DNA from: Ctena decussata
Lineage: Eukaryota > Mollusca > Bivalvia > Lucinida > Lucinidae
Length of the DNA stretch: 64,000 nucleotides
Assembly: GCA_963989385.1 (NCBI GenBank)
Contig: OZ022515.1
Location: 10,324,803 to 10,388,802, forward strand
Direction of reading: 5' to 3'
Part shown: in pieces, positions 33,091 to 45,225 of the stretch
How the letters are laid out: each line of letters starts with the position of its first letter
How positions within the stretch are numbered: the first letter of the stretch is position 1
Made by a program: the position numbers and the translations under genes
Notes under the pieces: model-generated
What the model was told of the DNA's origin: nothing
Database searches by the model: none
What the model saw: the letters and a program-made list of their open reading frames with translations, nothing else

Positions 33091-34960
33091 TTTGGTCATC
33101 ATAGATCTGAAATGTACTGATCTATGTCTGAAATTCAAAGGTTTTGCTGCTACCAGATCTATGATGACCAAATACAGACAAAGCCATTATTTTCGATCTA
33201 TGATGACCAAATACAGATATAGAACAGTAAATTTTGGACATACGATGACCAAATACAGACATAGGACAGTAAGTTTCAGATCTATGATGACCAAATACTG
33301 ACATAGAACAGTAAAATTCAGATCTATGATGACCAAATACTGACATAGAACAGTAAATTTCATATCTATGACGGCCAAATACACTCATAGAACAGTAAAT
33401 TTCAGATCTATGATGACCAAATACTGACAAAGAACAATAAATTTCGGATCTTTGATGACCAAATACACGCATAGAAAAGTAAATTTCAAATCTATGATGA
33501 TCAAATACTGACAAAGAACAATAAATTTCGGATCTTTGATGACCAAATACACGCATAGAAAAGTAAATTTCAAATCTATGATGATCAAATACAGACACAG
33601 AACAGTAAATTTCAGATCTGCGATTGTCCAAAATAAGACATGTACCAGTATTTTCGAATCTGTGATGACCAAAAACAGACATACTATATCCAGATCCTCG
33701 GTTTAAACATATTTTATTCGTTTTTAAGTTGTAACATACATACACATATATAATATACAATACAGTAAATTTCAGATCTATGATGACCAGTTACACATAG
33801 AATAGTAAATATCAGATCTATGACGACTAAATACAGAAATAAAACAGTAAATTCGGATTTTGATTATATGCAGACATAGTAAATTTCTGATCTATGATCA
33901 AATACAGAATTAGAACAGTAAATTTCAATTCTATGATGACCAAATACAGACAGAGAACAGTAAATTTCGGATTTATAATGACCAAAATCAAACATACTAA
34001 ATCCAGATCGTTAGTGACCAAATACAGACATAGACAGTAAATTTCAGATCATTAATGACCGAACGACCAAAGACACACAAAGAACAGGGAATATCAGATC
34101 TTTGATGACTATAAACAGAATTAAAACAGTCAATTTGCTTAGATGACCAAATACAGACATCGTAAATTTTAGATCTATGATGGCAAAATACAGATTTTTC
34201 ATGTAGAACAGTCCATTTTATTCATATGATTACCAAATACACACACAGAACAGGCAAGTTCAGATAATGATGATCAAATACAGTCTAAGAACAGTAAATT
34301 TCAGATCTATGGTGACCAAATACAGACATTTAATGCCTTTATATGAAGCAGAAGCGTAAATCAGATATATCCTGACCAAATACAGGCACAAGACAGTTAA
34401 TTTCGGATCTAATATGATTATATGCAGACTTAGTAAATTTTCGATCTATGATGACCAAATAAAGACACGGAACAGTAAATTTCAGATCTATGATAACCAA
34501 CTACAGATATAGAACAGTGAATTTCGGATATATGATGACCAATAACATACATACTCAATCCAGATCTTTTAGTGACCATATTCATACATAGAACAGTAAA
34601 TTTCAGATGATTTTTAATGACCAAATACACACAAAGAACAGTGAATATCAGATGTATGATGACTAAAAGCAGAAATAAAACAGAAAATGCGGATCTATGA
34701 TGACCAAATACAAACATTGTACATTTTAGAACTATGATGACAAGATACAGACATAGAACAGTCCATTTCAATTATATGATGACGAAATACACACGCAGAA
34801 CAGTATATTTCATATTATGATGACAAAATACAGACTAAGAACAGTTAATTTCAGTTCTATGGTGACCAAATGCAGACGATTAATATCTTTATATAAAAGC
34901 AAAAGGGTAAATTGCAGATACAAACAGTTGATATGGTGTCCAAATTATGGCACAGAACAG
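33091..34960 (-). repeat. 42-bp minisatellite, reverse-oriented block
   Basis: Unit CAGATCTATGATGACCAAAT, ACTGACATAGAACAGTAAAT, TT, about 40-45 copies, best preserved at 33160-33660. Because 42 is a multiple of three, the minus strand stays open for 212 codons (YLVIIDLKFTVLCQ-type repeats); this is a by-product of repetition. The switch from forward to reverse orientation lies near 33110-33155, between TTTGGTCATCATAGATCTG and CAGATCTATGATGACCAAA. Confidence 0.85.
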
Positions 34961-35049
34961 TTAGTTTAAAATTTATTTCATTTGTGTAAACATAAATACA
35001 TTTAAACACATTTCTAAATACAGTTTTTTTATACAAATGGGATAATATC

Positions 35050-36303
35050 CCTCCATATCCCTCCACCTTGTTAGTAGCCTTCTGTGAGGTACCTTATCAA
35101 AGGCCCTACAGAAGTCCAGATAAATTACATCAATCGCGTCTCCATTGTCGATTGCCTCTGTAATTTCCTTTAAAAACTCCAAAAGCTGCGTGACACACGA
35201 TTTTCCCTTGATGAAACCGTGTTGTGTGTCACCGAACAGGCCATTCCGGGTCATATCTTCAACTATTTCATTTCTGATAATTTTTTCTAAAAGTTGTTTG
35301 CCCGGGACAGATGTGAGGCTAATGGGACGATAATTTTCAGCCTTCTTTTTATAGCCACTTTTAAATATTGATGTGACATTTCCTTTTTCCCAGTTATCTG
35401 GGAGAACTCCTTCTTCTAGGAATTTATTGAAGATTTTAGTTAATGGCTCCTTCATAGTACTGACTGTTTCTTTTATAAGTTTGGGATGAATTTGATCTGG
35501 ACCTTTGTGGCTTTAACTCATTTATAGCTTTAGTAACTTTCTCGTGTGTTATATTGATGTTATTCAGGGGTCGGTCATATTGCCTCTCATTGAACGGTGG
35601 AACTGGGCCTTCACCTTCTATCTCAAAAACACTAGCGAAATAATTGTTCAGTAAATTTGCTGTTTCTTGGTCTCCTGTTGTAACCACAGTCTGCTTTGAT
35701 TAGGTTTCCAACTGTAGTTTTGGTACTGGTCTTGGCATGGACGTACTCCCAGAAGAACTTGTTTTCATTTTTGATTCTCGAGGCTAGATCCTTTTCAAAA
35801 TGGTATTTACATTTCCTCCGTTCTGAAGTAACTTTGTTTCGTGCCACTTTATAAACATCAAAATTTTCATCCGTTTTGCAGAATTTATACTTCTTCCTTT
35901 TTCTGTGCTTTATCTTTATGACCTCAATACAGTCTAGGCTCAAGTAGGATTACCCTTACTTGAAACATCTCCAGCCTTGTTCACCGGTATGAACTTCTTG
36001 ATTAATTGAATATTTGTTTCCACAAGCTGGACCATGATTCATTTAAGTTTAGATATGCCAATCTTTCATCCCAGTGAATTTCTGCTAATTCTGCTTCATA
36101 ATCTCTAAAATCACCTCTGTGAAAGTTCCGTTTAGTAAAATTCCTAAAAGCTGCTTCGATAAAACAGTGGTATGTGAAACTCAAGACCACATGGTCACTC
36201 TTACCTAGACCTGGTAAGTACTCCAAGTCAGACAACATATTCTCCTCATTGGTAATAACTAAATCTAATACTGATGGGTCATGTCCAGACTGTCTTTGAA
36301 TTT
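35050..36303 (-). pseudogene. Non-LTR retrotransposon (jockey/CR1-type) internal fragment, minus strand
   Basis: From right to left on the minus strand: endonuclease end (QSGHDPSVLDLVITNEEN, GLGKSDHVVLSF), a linker, then reverse transcriptase with YRPISLTSVPGKQLLEKII, QHGFIKGKSC and YLDFCRAFDKVPHRRLL (first catalytic Asp). The frame is broken at least twice (near 35640 and 35950-36000). The fragment ends at about 35050, before the FADD/YADD motif, so both ends are missing although LINE copies usually keep the 3' end. It splits the minisatellite. Confidence 0.85.
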
Positions 36304-36925
36304 TTACTGTCAGTGTATGAACTTAGCTTTTCGTTTTTGCATTTTGACAATCAATAAATGAACTAAGCTGTTCCGTTTTTTTTTTTTTTTTTTTTTTTTT
36401 TTTGCATTTTGAAAGTCAATATATGAACTTGGCTATCCCGTGTTTGCATTTGACAATCAATTGATGAGAATGGCTGTTCCGTCTTTGCATTTTGACAGTC
36501 AATACATGACTTCAGCTGTTCCGTTTTTTTTTTTTTTTTTTTTTTTTTTTGCATTTCGACTGCTTTGAGCTTTGCTGTTCCATCTTTGCGGGGGGTGGTC
36601 GTGGTCGGGCGATGGTGCTGAGTACCTTTCAGTGCCTGGGCGTCCAACTTATTTGGATAATAGTAGGGCAAGGGTCTACTGTTGTGCTTGTAGTAGGTGC
36701 TGGTGGGGGTCGTTTGGACATTTTTGTCTCCCCTATCACATCTCTTTTATTCTTCCACTTTCTGGGAGATGGCTCGATATAGGCTGAATTGCTGTCTCAA
36801 AGAGCCGTTAAACACCAGACAACCAACCAACAAATTCCATCTTTGCATGTTGACAGTTAATAAAAAACTAAGCGGTTCTGTTTTTACATTTTGTCACTCA
36901 ATATACGAATATAGAATATGAAATA
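36304..36925 (+). repeat. Minisatellite continuation with poly(T) expansions and a SINE
   Basis: Forward-oriented units GCTGTTCCGTCTTTGCATTT, TGACAGTCAATACATGA flank the SINE. Two units have long T-runs (36378-36403 and about 36524-36550) at the same place, after TTCCG. Confidence 0.7.
36590..36835 (+). repeat. SINE, family with AACCAACCAA tail, copy 3
   Basis: GTGGTCGTGGTCGGGCGATG, GTGCCTGGGCGTCCAACTTA, AATAGTAGGGCAAGGGTC, GGCTCGATATAGGCTGAATT, AAGAGCCGTTAAACACCAGA, CAACCAACCAAC. Confidence 0.8.
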
Positions 36926-38166
36926 TATATATGAAATAATTAATAATAATGGCTGGATTACATTATGATTGTATATTTATAGAGCACTATTCAAGTGATT
37001 ATATTCAGCTAAAACAGAAACAGCCAAGGCAGGTCACGTGACCTAGAGCAACACATAAAGGGCTATGGGGTCTACACCTGAATTTCGCATCGGCGAAAAA
37101 AATCTTTTCGACCCTCAGATTCTGTGAATATTAAAATTCTTCATAATTTTTCAAACTGAAAGCATCCTCTTTGGTAGGCTTTATTGCGTTATTTAAGGTG
37201 TAGTGCTCTTTCAAATGTCATCATCGCTGAGACAATTCATCATACAATGGCATCATTTACGCCTACCATTTCATCCTGTGAAAAAGCAGCATGAAAAAAA
37301 GTATTTGCATCTTGTAAACTGGGGCATAAGGCGTCTGTCTTAATAAGATTTGCATAAAAACGATCTGAAATTTCTGTGCTGGATACGTGCGAAATTTGGG
37401 TGTCGACTCCTTGTCTACTTCTATTTTACTGCAGGTCACGTGACAAACTTAAACATATCAATATTCATATTGAAGGTCTCTATTAATATTTGTTTTATGA
37501 TGATATTCGTCTACTTATTTTTCGCAACTCTGCTTTCTTAAATATCTCAATACCCCTTACTTATTTTGAGCAGTATATGAATTTCAGGTAGCATCTCACT
37601 TATAATTCGAGGGGAGCATGGCATACACTCGAATTATATATGAGATCTGATACCATAGCAACTATGGAATTACCAGCTATTGTGCTCAGTACCTTGGCAG
37701 AATGACGTCTCCGCGACATCGCTTAGATATCGATATGAGCTCGTAGTCGCTATTGTAACAGATATAATTATGACATCATCGGTTCTCCAGCACGGCAAAG
37801 GGTGTATGCCATGCTCCGCCAATTTTCAATGACATTACTAACTGAAATTCTTTCAATAGAAACTTCAGATTTTCGCAAATATAATTATTCTCAAGTTATT
37901 TAATTCCGTGTTATATGCCCAAGAGTCTATCAACAATTAGTGTTTGTCCCTGATAATCATCCAATCAGATCATTGGGAATTTCAAATTTTCAGTACGTTT
38001 ATTCATGGAAGTATTAGACACAAGCCTTCTCTTAAATTCCCTGGTTTATTGGTGTAGGCTGTTCACTTATTCATGAATACCATTTTCACCATTAAGTCTT
38101 CCGAAGACCTGAAGTCAGAATATAAAACAGGATCAGATTATTATCTGGGGCAAACACTAAGCCGGT
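36926..38166 (+). other. Intron 2, right part
   Basis: AT-rich; a hairpin near 37585-37655 (ATCTCACTTATAATTCGAG / CTCGAATTATATATGAGAT). No other feature. Confidence 0.5.
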
Positions 38167-38234
38167 TAGAGGCTACCAAGAAAATCTTCGCAATTAAGAA
38201 CCTAATTGCGAAGATTTCTCTTCATAGCCTCTAA
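38167..38234. repeat. Hairpin 30 bases before the exon 3 acceptor
   Basis: TAGAGGCTA at the left pairs with TAGCCTCTA at the right, and AAATCTTCGCAATTA pairs with TAATTGCGAAGATTT, separated by AGAACC. A stem of more than 20 bp lies just before the splice acceptor at 38265. Confidence 0.8.
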
Positions 38235-38264
38235 ACTATACATAAAAGAGCTATTTTTTCCTAG

Positions 38265-38834
38265 ATGTAACACAGGATGAAGGAAAAGGTGGCGATAAAG
38301 GTGGAAGCAACAAGCAAGGTGGAAACAAAGGTGGCGGCAAAGGTGGCAGCAATAAGCAAGATGAAGAGAAAGGTGGCAGCAATAAGCAAGATGAAGAGAA
38401 AGGTGGCGGCAAAGGTGGCAGCAATAAGCAAGATGAAGAGAAAGGTGGCGGCAAAGGTGGCAGCAATAAGCAAGATGAAGAGAAAGGTGGCGGTAAAGGT
38501 GGCAGCAATAAGCAAGATGAAGAGAAAGGTGGCGGCAAAGGTGGCAGCAACAAGCAAGATGAAGAGAAAGGTGGCGGAAAAGGTGGCAGCAACAAGCAAG
38601 GTGGAAACAAAGGTGGCGGCAAAGGTGGCAGCAATAAGCAAGATGAAGAGAAAGGTGGCGGCAAAGGTGGCAGCAACAAGCAAGGTGGAAACAAAGGTGG
38701 TGGCAAAGGTGGCAGCAATAAGCAAGATGAAGAGAAAGGTGGCGGCAAAGGTGGAAGTAATAAAGAAGGGAACGGAAAAGGTGGAGGAAGCGAGAAATCG
38801 GACAAAGAAAATGGCTCGCCCAAGAATGGCCAAG
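38265..38834 (+). CDS. Secreted repeat protein, exon 3: Gly/Lys repeat domain
   Basis: Acceptor CTATTTTTTCCTAG|ATGTAA, donor GGCCAAG|GTAGGA; phase 1-1, 570 nt. The true frame starts AT-GTA-ACA-CAG (the apparent ATG-TAA at the border is out of frame) and has no Met, so ATG-based ORF calls show only two other frames. It encodes [14 protein letters not shown] and then tandem 14-residue units [14 protein letters not shown] (42 bp); eight units end in KQDEEK and three in KQGGNK. It ends [18 protein letters not shown]. The domain is a flexible, highly charged Gly/Lys/Asn/Gln polymer. NVT at the start is a possible N-glycosylation site. The correct frame is fixed by phase joins to exons 2 and 4. Confidence 0.8.
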
Positions 38835-39249
38835 GTAGGAATTTTGTACATTTTTACTATAATTTAAAAAAATTCCTGATTTAATTTGGAATAAACTTTT
38901 CTGTTAAAGGAAACAAGACTGTCCACAAATATGACAATTAAATCGGGTAATAATTAAGAAGATAGGATTTTAGTAAGTAAATAATGACTCTATTTTACGA
39001 GGGTGACTCAGTAGGTAAAACGAATCTTCCCTGAGGCCCTCTTAAGACGAGCACAGCATATACATGGTAACAAACATAAAACATTAACAAATACAAGTTA
39101 ACATTATGAGTAGAAAGTGGGTGACAGAAATGAAAAGCTTGAATGAAAAAAAAATATTTTTTGATTCCTTATGCATATATACATTATCTCTGTAAACTAT
39201 CAAAATTGCTTTGGCGGTGGAGGTGTGTGAGCATGAATATTAAAGTTTA
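38835..39249 (+). other. Intron 3, left part
   Basis: AT-rich; no repeat or gene recognised before the LINE. Confidence 0.5.
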
Positions 39250-41760
39250 TGACATTCTTTCATCCATTTTAAATATTTATTAACAAAAGAATAAATTGTG
39301 TTGGCATTTCTTATTTCAACTGGAATGCTATTCCAAATCAAAGCACCTGATTATGATAAGCTTTTTTTTAAACCTGTTTAATTTAGGCATTGGTGTTTTA
39401 AAATTCTTATTTGAATCACAGCGCAATGTCATTGTATCTTCACTATTACTGCCTTTAATTGGGAACATTTCCGTAATATAAATTGGAGAAATGTCATGTG
39501 TTATCTTAAACATTACTTTAGCTTTGTTTATGAAAATTAATTCTTCAAATGATAACATATTTAATTACCTACGAGCATCTTCCAGTGATGTATAATCCAT
39601 ACCAATTATCGTCCTACAGGCTCTTCTCTGTAATTTTTCAATTTTATATACATTAGAATTTAACGAATATCCCCATATCACACAGCAATATTCAAAATGT
39701 GGCTTAATATAAGCATTGTAGAATAGCACTCTGTGTTGTAATGGAAGGTATGCTTTTATTTAGGACAAAAGCCAAAGGTATGACGATATCGTTTTTGAAA
39801 CATGTTGAAAATGATTCGTCCATGTTAAGTTGTCATCTATATGGATCCATAAAACCTTTTTCACAGCTTGTTACTTGCAAATCAAAATTATCATAAACAA
39901 GCGTCAAATTATTATCTTTCATATTGCTTCTCTTTTGCCGACTTGATATTTACTCAATTTTGTTTTGTCTGTATTTATAAGCATACCATTCTCTAGATAC
40001 CAAGTTTTGAGCAAATTTAAATCGTGTTGGAGATTATTTTCCAACATATCTTTATCTGAACCGATATCGTACAATGTCGTATCATCAGCATACAAATCCA
40101 CAGAACCAATTGCATCTTCTAAAAATAGGGGTAAATTATTTATAAAAATCAAGAATAACAAAGGACCTAGAATAGAGCCCTGGGATACGCCACAGAGTAC
40201 ATTTTCACTTTTTGACAGGTTTGTATTGATGTTCACTTGTTGAGTTCTTTTACTAAGATACGATTCAAACCATGACAAACTTAAATTATTAATTTTGTAA
40301 TGTTTTAGTTTTTGAAGAAGTAATTTGTGGTTTACAAGATCGAAAGCCTTGCGAAAGTCTACTAAAACACAACCAACAATATTTCCATCATTTATTGCAT
40401 TTAACCATGTACCCGTCATATAGATGAGAGCTGATTCGGTCGAGTGACCAGATCTAAATCCACTTTTCTTTTGGTTTAAAAGTTGATAATGATTTAAGTA
40501 TGACATAAGTTTCATGAGTCCACTTTTCAATTATTTTTGAAAGCGTAGGTAATATCGAAATCGGTATGTAGTTATTCAATTCATCTTTTGCCCCTGTTTT
40601 GTATAGCGGGTTTACCTTAACATGTTTCCAAACTGAAGGGAAAATATCAGATGTAATACTTTTATTGATGTTAAAGGTTATACTGGGTGACAGAATATTA
40701 GGCGCGATTTTTAACAGTCTGGGACCAATGCAGTCTAAGCCTGTCGATTTAGGTCCATCCAACGATAAAAGAAAATAAGTTACAAATGAAAAATTTATTA
40801 GGGGTATATCAAAAGGAACATCATCAGTCACTTTAGAATTGGTGTCGTTTTTTAGTTTTTCAAAATTTGAAAGCTTTAGTGGTTGTTTCAGATTAGAAGC
40901 TACATTTATAAAGAACTCATTGACATGATCAGCAATCAATTGCTTGTTTGTGATTACATGTCCATCAATTTTAATGCTTAACAAATTTTCTGCTGACCCC
41001 ATTTTGTTGCAGGCATCGAACTGCTGAAACATTTTCCAAATAGTTCTTGGGTCATTTTGTCCCTCCTCAAGTTTATTTCGATACATTTCTGTCTTAGCTT
41101 TATCTATCATAGTTGAAATTTTATTTCTTATAATTCGGTATTCATCCATTTTACCATTTATCTTATATTTGTCTCTTTCTTTCATGAGGTCTGATATTTC
41201 AGATGTTAGCCATTCGGGTTGATGTTTTCTTTTTATTCTATGGTTTTTAAGCGGAGCATGCTTGTTCACTATTTCCAAAAATAAATCATTCCAAGTTTGT
41301 ACCATATCATTAACATCATCAAAAGCTGCAATTACTTCCCAAGGGACCTCGGACAAAGCCTTAATAAACGAATTTGTATCAAAGTTCCTAAATGATCTAT
41401 AAGTAATGGTGTGATGTTCTTTATTTCGTATTTGACTGTTTAATTTCCTGTTACCAAAAAATGCATAATGGTCGCTTAGTGAAAATTTACCTACGTGAAC
41501 TCTCGAAATATTTTCTTCAAAATTTGTATAAATGTGGTCAATTAATGTACTGGACGTTTCAGTAGTTCTAATTGGGTCACTCACTAACTGGCTCAGATCC
41601 AAAGATGTGGTGAAATTGCTCCATTCTGTTTCTGTTTCCTCGTTAATTAGGTTTTTATTAAAGATTTTAATATTATTACGGAATTTGTATTTTCTATGTT
41701 TTGCCGTTTTGCACCACCTTTGGCGCAAGACCCTTTTTAGACGGGGCAAAACGCCCATGG
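39250..41760 (-). pseudogene. Non-LTR retrotransposon (jockey/CR1/L2 group), nearly complete RT, minus strand
   Basis: Right to left: end of the endonuclease (LIDHIYTNF, FSLSDHYAFF), linker with RTIWKMFQQF, RT beginning GPKSTGLDCIGPRLLK and ISILPTLSKIIEKW, a frameshift near 40500, then QKKSGFRSGHSTESALI, VLVDFRKAFDLVNHKLL, GVSQGSILGPLLFLIFINNL, DLYADDTTLY (catalytic DD), and a C-terminal part YIKPHFEYCCVIWGYS, KLQRRACRTI. Another break lies near 39750-39920. All RT catalytic motifs are readable but the frames are broken, so the copy is dead. It lies antisense in intron 3 of the secreted-protein gene. Confidence 0.88.
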
Positions 41761-42205
41761 CTGTTTCTTACCTTATTTCTAGATTTAAGTTTTTGTAGAC
41801 TACTGATTCCTTTGCTCGAAAACAATATTCCAATTAGATCAGATATGTTATTTGATATTTATGAAAACGTTTCTTCAAGGTGGGCGTTTTGCATCCCCAC
41901 TACCAACTCCCTCCCCGACTGTCTTACACCTTTTATCATGTAACGCGACTCATCCAGCCCCAGGAGAGTCCCAATTCGTGACCGAGTAAACATCGCTTAG
42001 ACTAGATCTTGCAAACAGGCAGTTGCAAACCATTAGTTCTCTCAGCTAGATGAACTGCAAGAAAATAACCAGCCATCGAGATTTACATAACAATGCTCAA
42101 AATGTTTAAGGTTGTGATAAACAAGAAACATCTGTAAAAAGGATAATCGGTTTATATTAAATAGAAGAGTGTATTGTAATATGTATGAGTCAGGTACGGT
42201 GCTCG

Positions 42206-42935
42206 GACATTTCGGCCACGGATATTTCGGCCTAGGACGTTTCGGCCTAGGACAGTTCGGCCACGGACATTTCGGCCACAGAAACTGTCAAGGGTGGACA
42301 TTTCGGCCTTTATCCAAAAATTACTTTTTATAATTAAATTGATTACTCATATGAGTAACTTAAAGCTGTTCTTAATGAAGTCCAATATTTGTTGTTGTTC
42401 TCTTGATGTTTTATGGACCTCCAACATCTTTAAGGTCAATTTGAGCATTTCATGGCAAAAACACGGCGAACAGTTATTTCAGCTACTTGAACTAGGGCCT
42501 GAAATGATATTTAATTAAGTGTTTTGTTAGGTTTATAACCCTTTAAATACTTTAAAAGTCATTATGAGCATAATCTGGAACATTTGCCATCCCCCCTCAT
42601 GGGCCAGTGTGGCCTTTATCATTCATGTGATTCCATTAATAACTTTATATGCGAACATATATGGCCGATGAATCTGTGGTGCACCCATTTTTGACTTTAA
42701 CAGATATGATTGGAGTTATTTTGAGGCAAGTCACACATTTTGTGTCATGCATGTAGAAAACCATCTAATGTAAATGTTAAATGGTTTACTGTAGCATATT
42801 TTCATTTCCCTATTTTCTCAGATTTGGCCGAAACGTCCATGGCCGAAATGTCCGTGGCCGAAATGTCCATGGCCGAACTGTCCTAGGCCGAAATGTCCTA
42901 GGCCAAAATGTCCGTGGCCGAAATGTCCTACATTC
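42206..42935. mobile_element. Foldback element with GGCCGAAATGTCC repeated ends
   Basis: Left: GGACATTTCGGCCACGGATA and about five more 18-bp steps (42206-42310). Right: TTGGCCGAAACGTCCATGGC and about six steps in inverse orientation (42826-42935). The 500-bp centre is AT-rich with no gene. Confidence 0.8.
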
Positions 42936-44924
42936 GCCAGGTACATGTAAGATATCGAATGTGCTGATCAGATTGTACGGATGCGCATGCATGTTATTGG
43001 TGTTGGGGTTTTCGAATTCGGAAATGCTGTTGAATTTTCATTAGGGTCGGTCTGTGTTGCACATAACAATGAGGATTGGTTGGCTGACCGCCCCACATAT
43101 AACCTTAAAAGTGTCGCAGTTCCAACACAACACCAACAATTAAGCCAGCAACAATTACTTAATTTTGTCTTCGATTTCTGTGTCAAGTTATTTTGTTGGT
43201 TTTATATTTTACATGAGCGACATAACAGGCGAAATGTTCTTTGGCAAAAAGCGATTCGGACCGAAATATTTAGATTCATCACGACACGGTTTGTAAAAAC
43301 AGGCCAACAGTCAAATGAAACTGGAAGTAGAAAGAGAAAGCGAAAGTAAGCTTCTTACACCAAAATCCCGAGTGTATTCATAATGGCCAATGAAATACTT
43401 AAAATGTAGGTCAATACTAAGGTTATACGGCTAAAGCCGAAAAGCTACTAGTAGATGCTCTTCTTTGGAGTATCCTCTGATAAGGAGTCCTACAAGGTAA
43501 AACATTTATCTCAATAAAATTAACTCCCTGAGCCAATTTGATAGAGATATAAAAGGCATGGGCCTTTGAACCCGCATGAGCCTTTTGCCCCGGGTGACCT
43601 TGCCATACCCATTCATCTTGAACTGGTGTGCAGCTTTCTGAAAAAAAAAAAAGTGCAAAAAAGGGCCACAAAATTTACGTTCATAATAGAAAAATAAAAT
43701 AGATAAAAAATAAAAAGTAAACTGTTTCATTTAAGCTATGTTATATGCATTAAGAATTCAAAGACAAGAGGACAAACAATGTAGTTCCAGACTAGGCGGC
43801 TCATTATGAGCCGCCCAATCTGGATCTATTTTGTTTGAAAATGGAACGGTTTTCGTTTTTGTCGCCTTTAATGCTAAACATACTTAGTAACTGATTTTAG
43901 CCATAATATGCACTGAATCAAATAAATAGTCAATATTCTTATGCGGTATTAGCTGCGGAAACAGTCTTTTTTTTTTTTTTGTTTTTTTTTTTGTTATTAT
44001 TATTTTTATATATTATGAACATATGCTGTCAGTGTTTACACTTCATTAATTCACTTTTATACATTTAATTAAGAAAGTTGCGGTCTGACAACAGCTGTTT
44101 AGTGAAAGACTTACCATAAGCCACGTCCTGATCGACGTCACGCGAAAACGGATCTTAGTCTTACAATGTCATGCGCAAACGGATCTTGGTCCTGAAAGCG
44201 GAAAAAAAACAGACGACAAAATTTACGCCTGCAAAATTAAAAAAAAAATCATCATAGCTACAACATATTAAAAAAATAAAAAAATTAAAGAGCAGAGGGC
44301 AAACCGTATAGATCCAGATGATACAGCTCTTTATGAGGTGCCTTATCCGGATCTATACTGTTCGCAAATGCAACTATTTTTGTTTGGCACCTAACCCCTG
44401 CGATGGGATGACGCGACGTCATAACAGTGCATCGACGATGGAGCGTCATCGGTTTAGACGTCATGTGCCATTCCGGAATTCTGCTGAAAAAAAAAATGGA
44501 ATGGGAGTAGGGGAGGAGGAGCCAATCAATAAAAAAAAATTTTCGCTTTCAGGGGTGAGCTTTTTCTCTATTCCCATTTACATCACCAAGGAGTCGCATA
44601 CAATTTATGAGTGTACAGAAGACTCTGATCAGATTACACGGATGCGCAAGTTGAGCCTGAAATCTCTCTGTTTGCATATGCCGTAAAATATATTTTCACA
44701 CCACGCCGCGCCACAACAGTTAACCAGGTCCCAAGACAATGCATGGTATTCTGTCACTTGAAAACAATCAAATCAGTCTGCGCATCCTCGTATGCGCAGC
44801 CTGATCAGCTATAACTGGATTTGCGTTTAAACATTATGAGGGTCAGTTTTATTTTTTCCCCAACGTGCGAGTGAGTCTAGACCCTTATAGTCCTTCACAG
44901 GTCCCGCTGTAACTGTTTTTTGGG
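42936..44924 (+). other. Intron 3, middle: family C hairpins
   Basis: Hairpins at 43772-43838 (ACAAACAATGTAGTTCCAGA ... GGCGGCTCATTATGAGCCGC) and 44298-44367 (GGGCAAACCGTATAGATCCA ... GGATCTATACTGTTCGC). T- and A-runs near 43967-43995 and 44208-44290. No coding frame supported. Confidence 0.6.
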
Positions 44925-45195
44925 CCGGGTAGCGCAATCGGTAGGGCACCTGACTCGTAAGTCAGAGGTCCTGGGTTCGAATCCCGGTCTGGCCACATAC
45001 TTTCGTTTCTCCTTCCGCTGATTCAAGAAGGGCAGTTGTCAGTTACTGGCGAAAGTATGTGCACTTAGTACTGGTTAACCGCTTAGGAGGTCTAAGTCTG
45101 CCCAGGAATAGTGTGGTTAGGTTAACTGACCGTCCCGACATGACCTTAGTTGTTTACCGTGGACGTTAAGCATCAAATCAACCAACCAACCAACT
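44925..45195 (+). repeat. tRNA-derived SINE with intact-looking head and CAACCAACCAAC tail
   Basis: The head GGCCGGGTAGCGCAATCGGT, AGGGCACCTGACTCGTAAGT, CAGAGGTCCTGGGTTCGAAT, CCCGGTCTGGCCAC closely resembles a tRNA, with clear A (TAGCGCAATCGG) and B (GGTTCGAATCC) boxes. The anticodon stem CTGAC/GTCAG leaves a 6-base loop, and the tRNA part runs straight into a conserved SINE body (AGTGTGGTTAGGTTAACTGA, CGTTAAGCATCAAATC) and a CAACCAACCAAC tail. A minus-strand relative is at 55240-55365. Confidence 0.8.
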
Positions 45196-45225
45196 GTTTT
45201 TTTTCTGCTCAGTTTGCCACATACT

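Noticed and set aside
33122..33760. 212-codon minus-strand protein
   Set aside because: Arises from a 42-bp minisatellite (multiple of three) without stops; several frames are open at once.
38251..38867. Pro/Leu-rich and Ala/Lys-rich frames over the Gly/Lys exon
   Set aside because: They are shadows of the 42-bp coding repeat; only the Gly/Lys frame joins in phase with both neighbouring exons.
44927..44999. tRNA gene (Thr-like, CGT anticodon)
   Set aside because: The anticodon loop has six bases with a 5-bp stem, and the sequence runs directly into a SINE body with a CAACCAACCAAC tail, so it is a SINE head.
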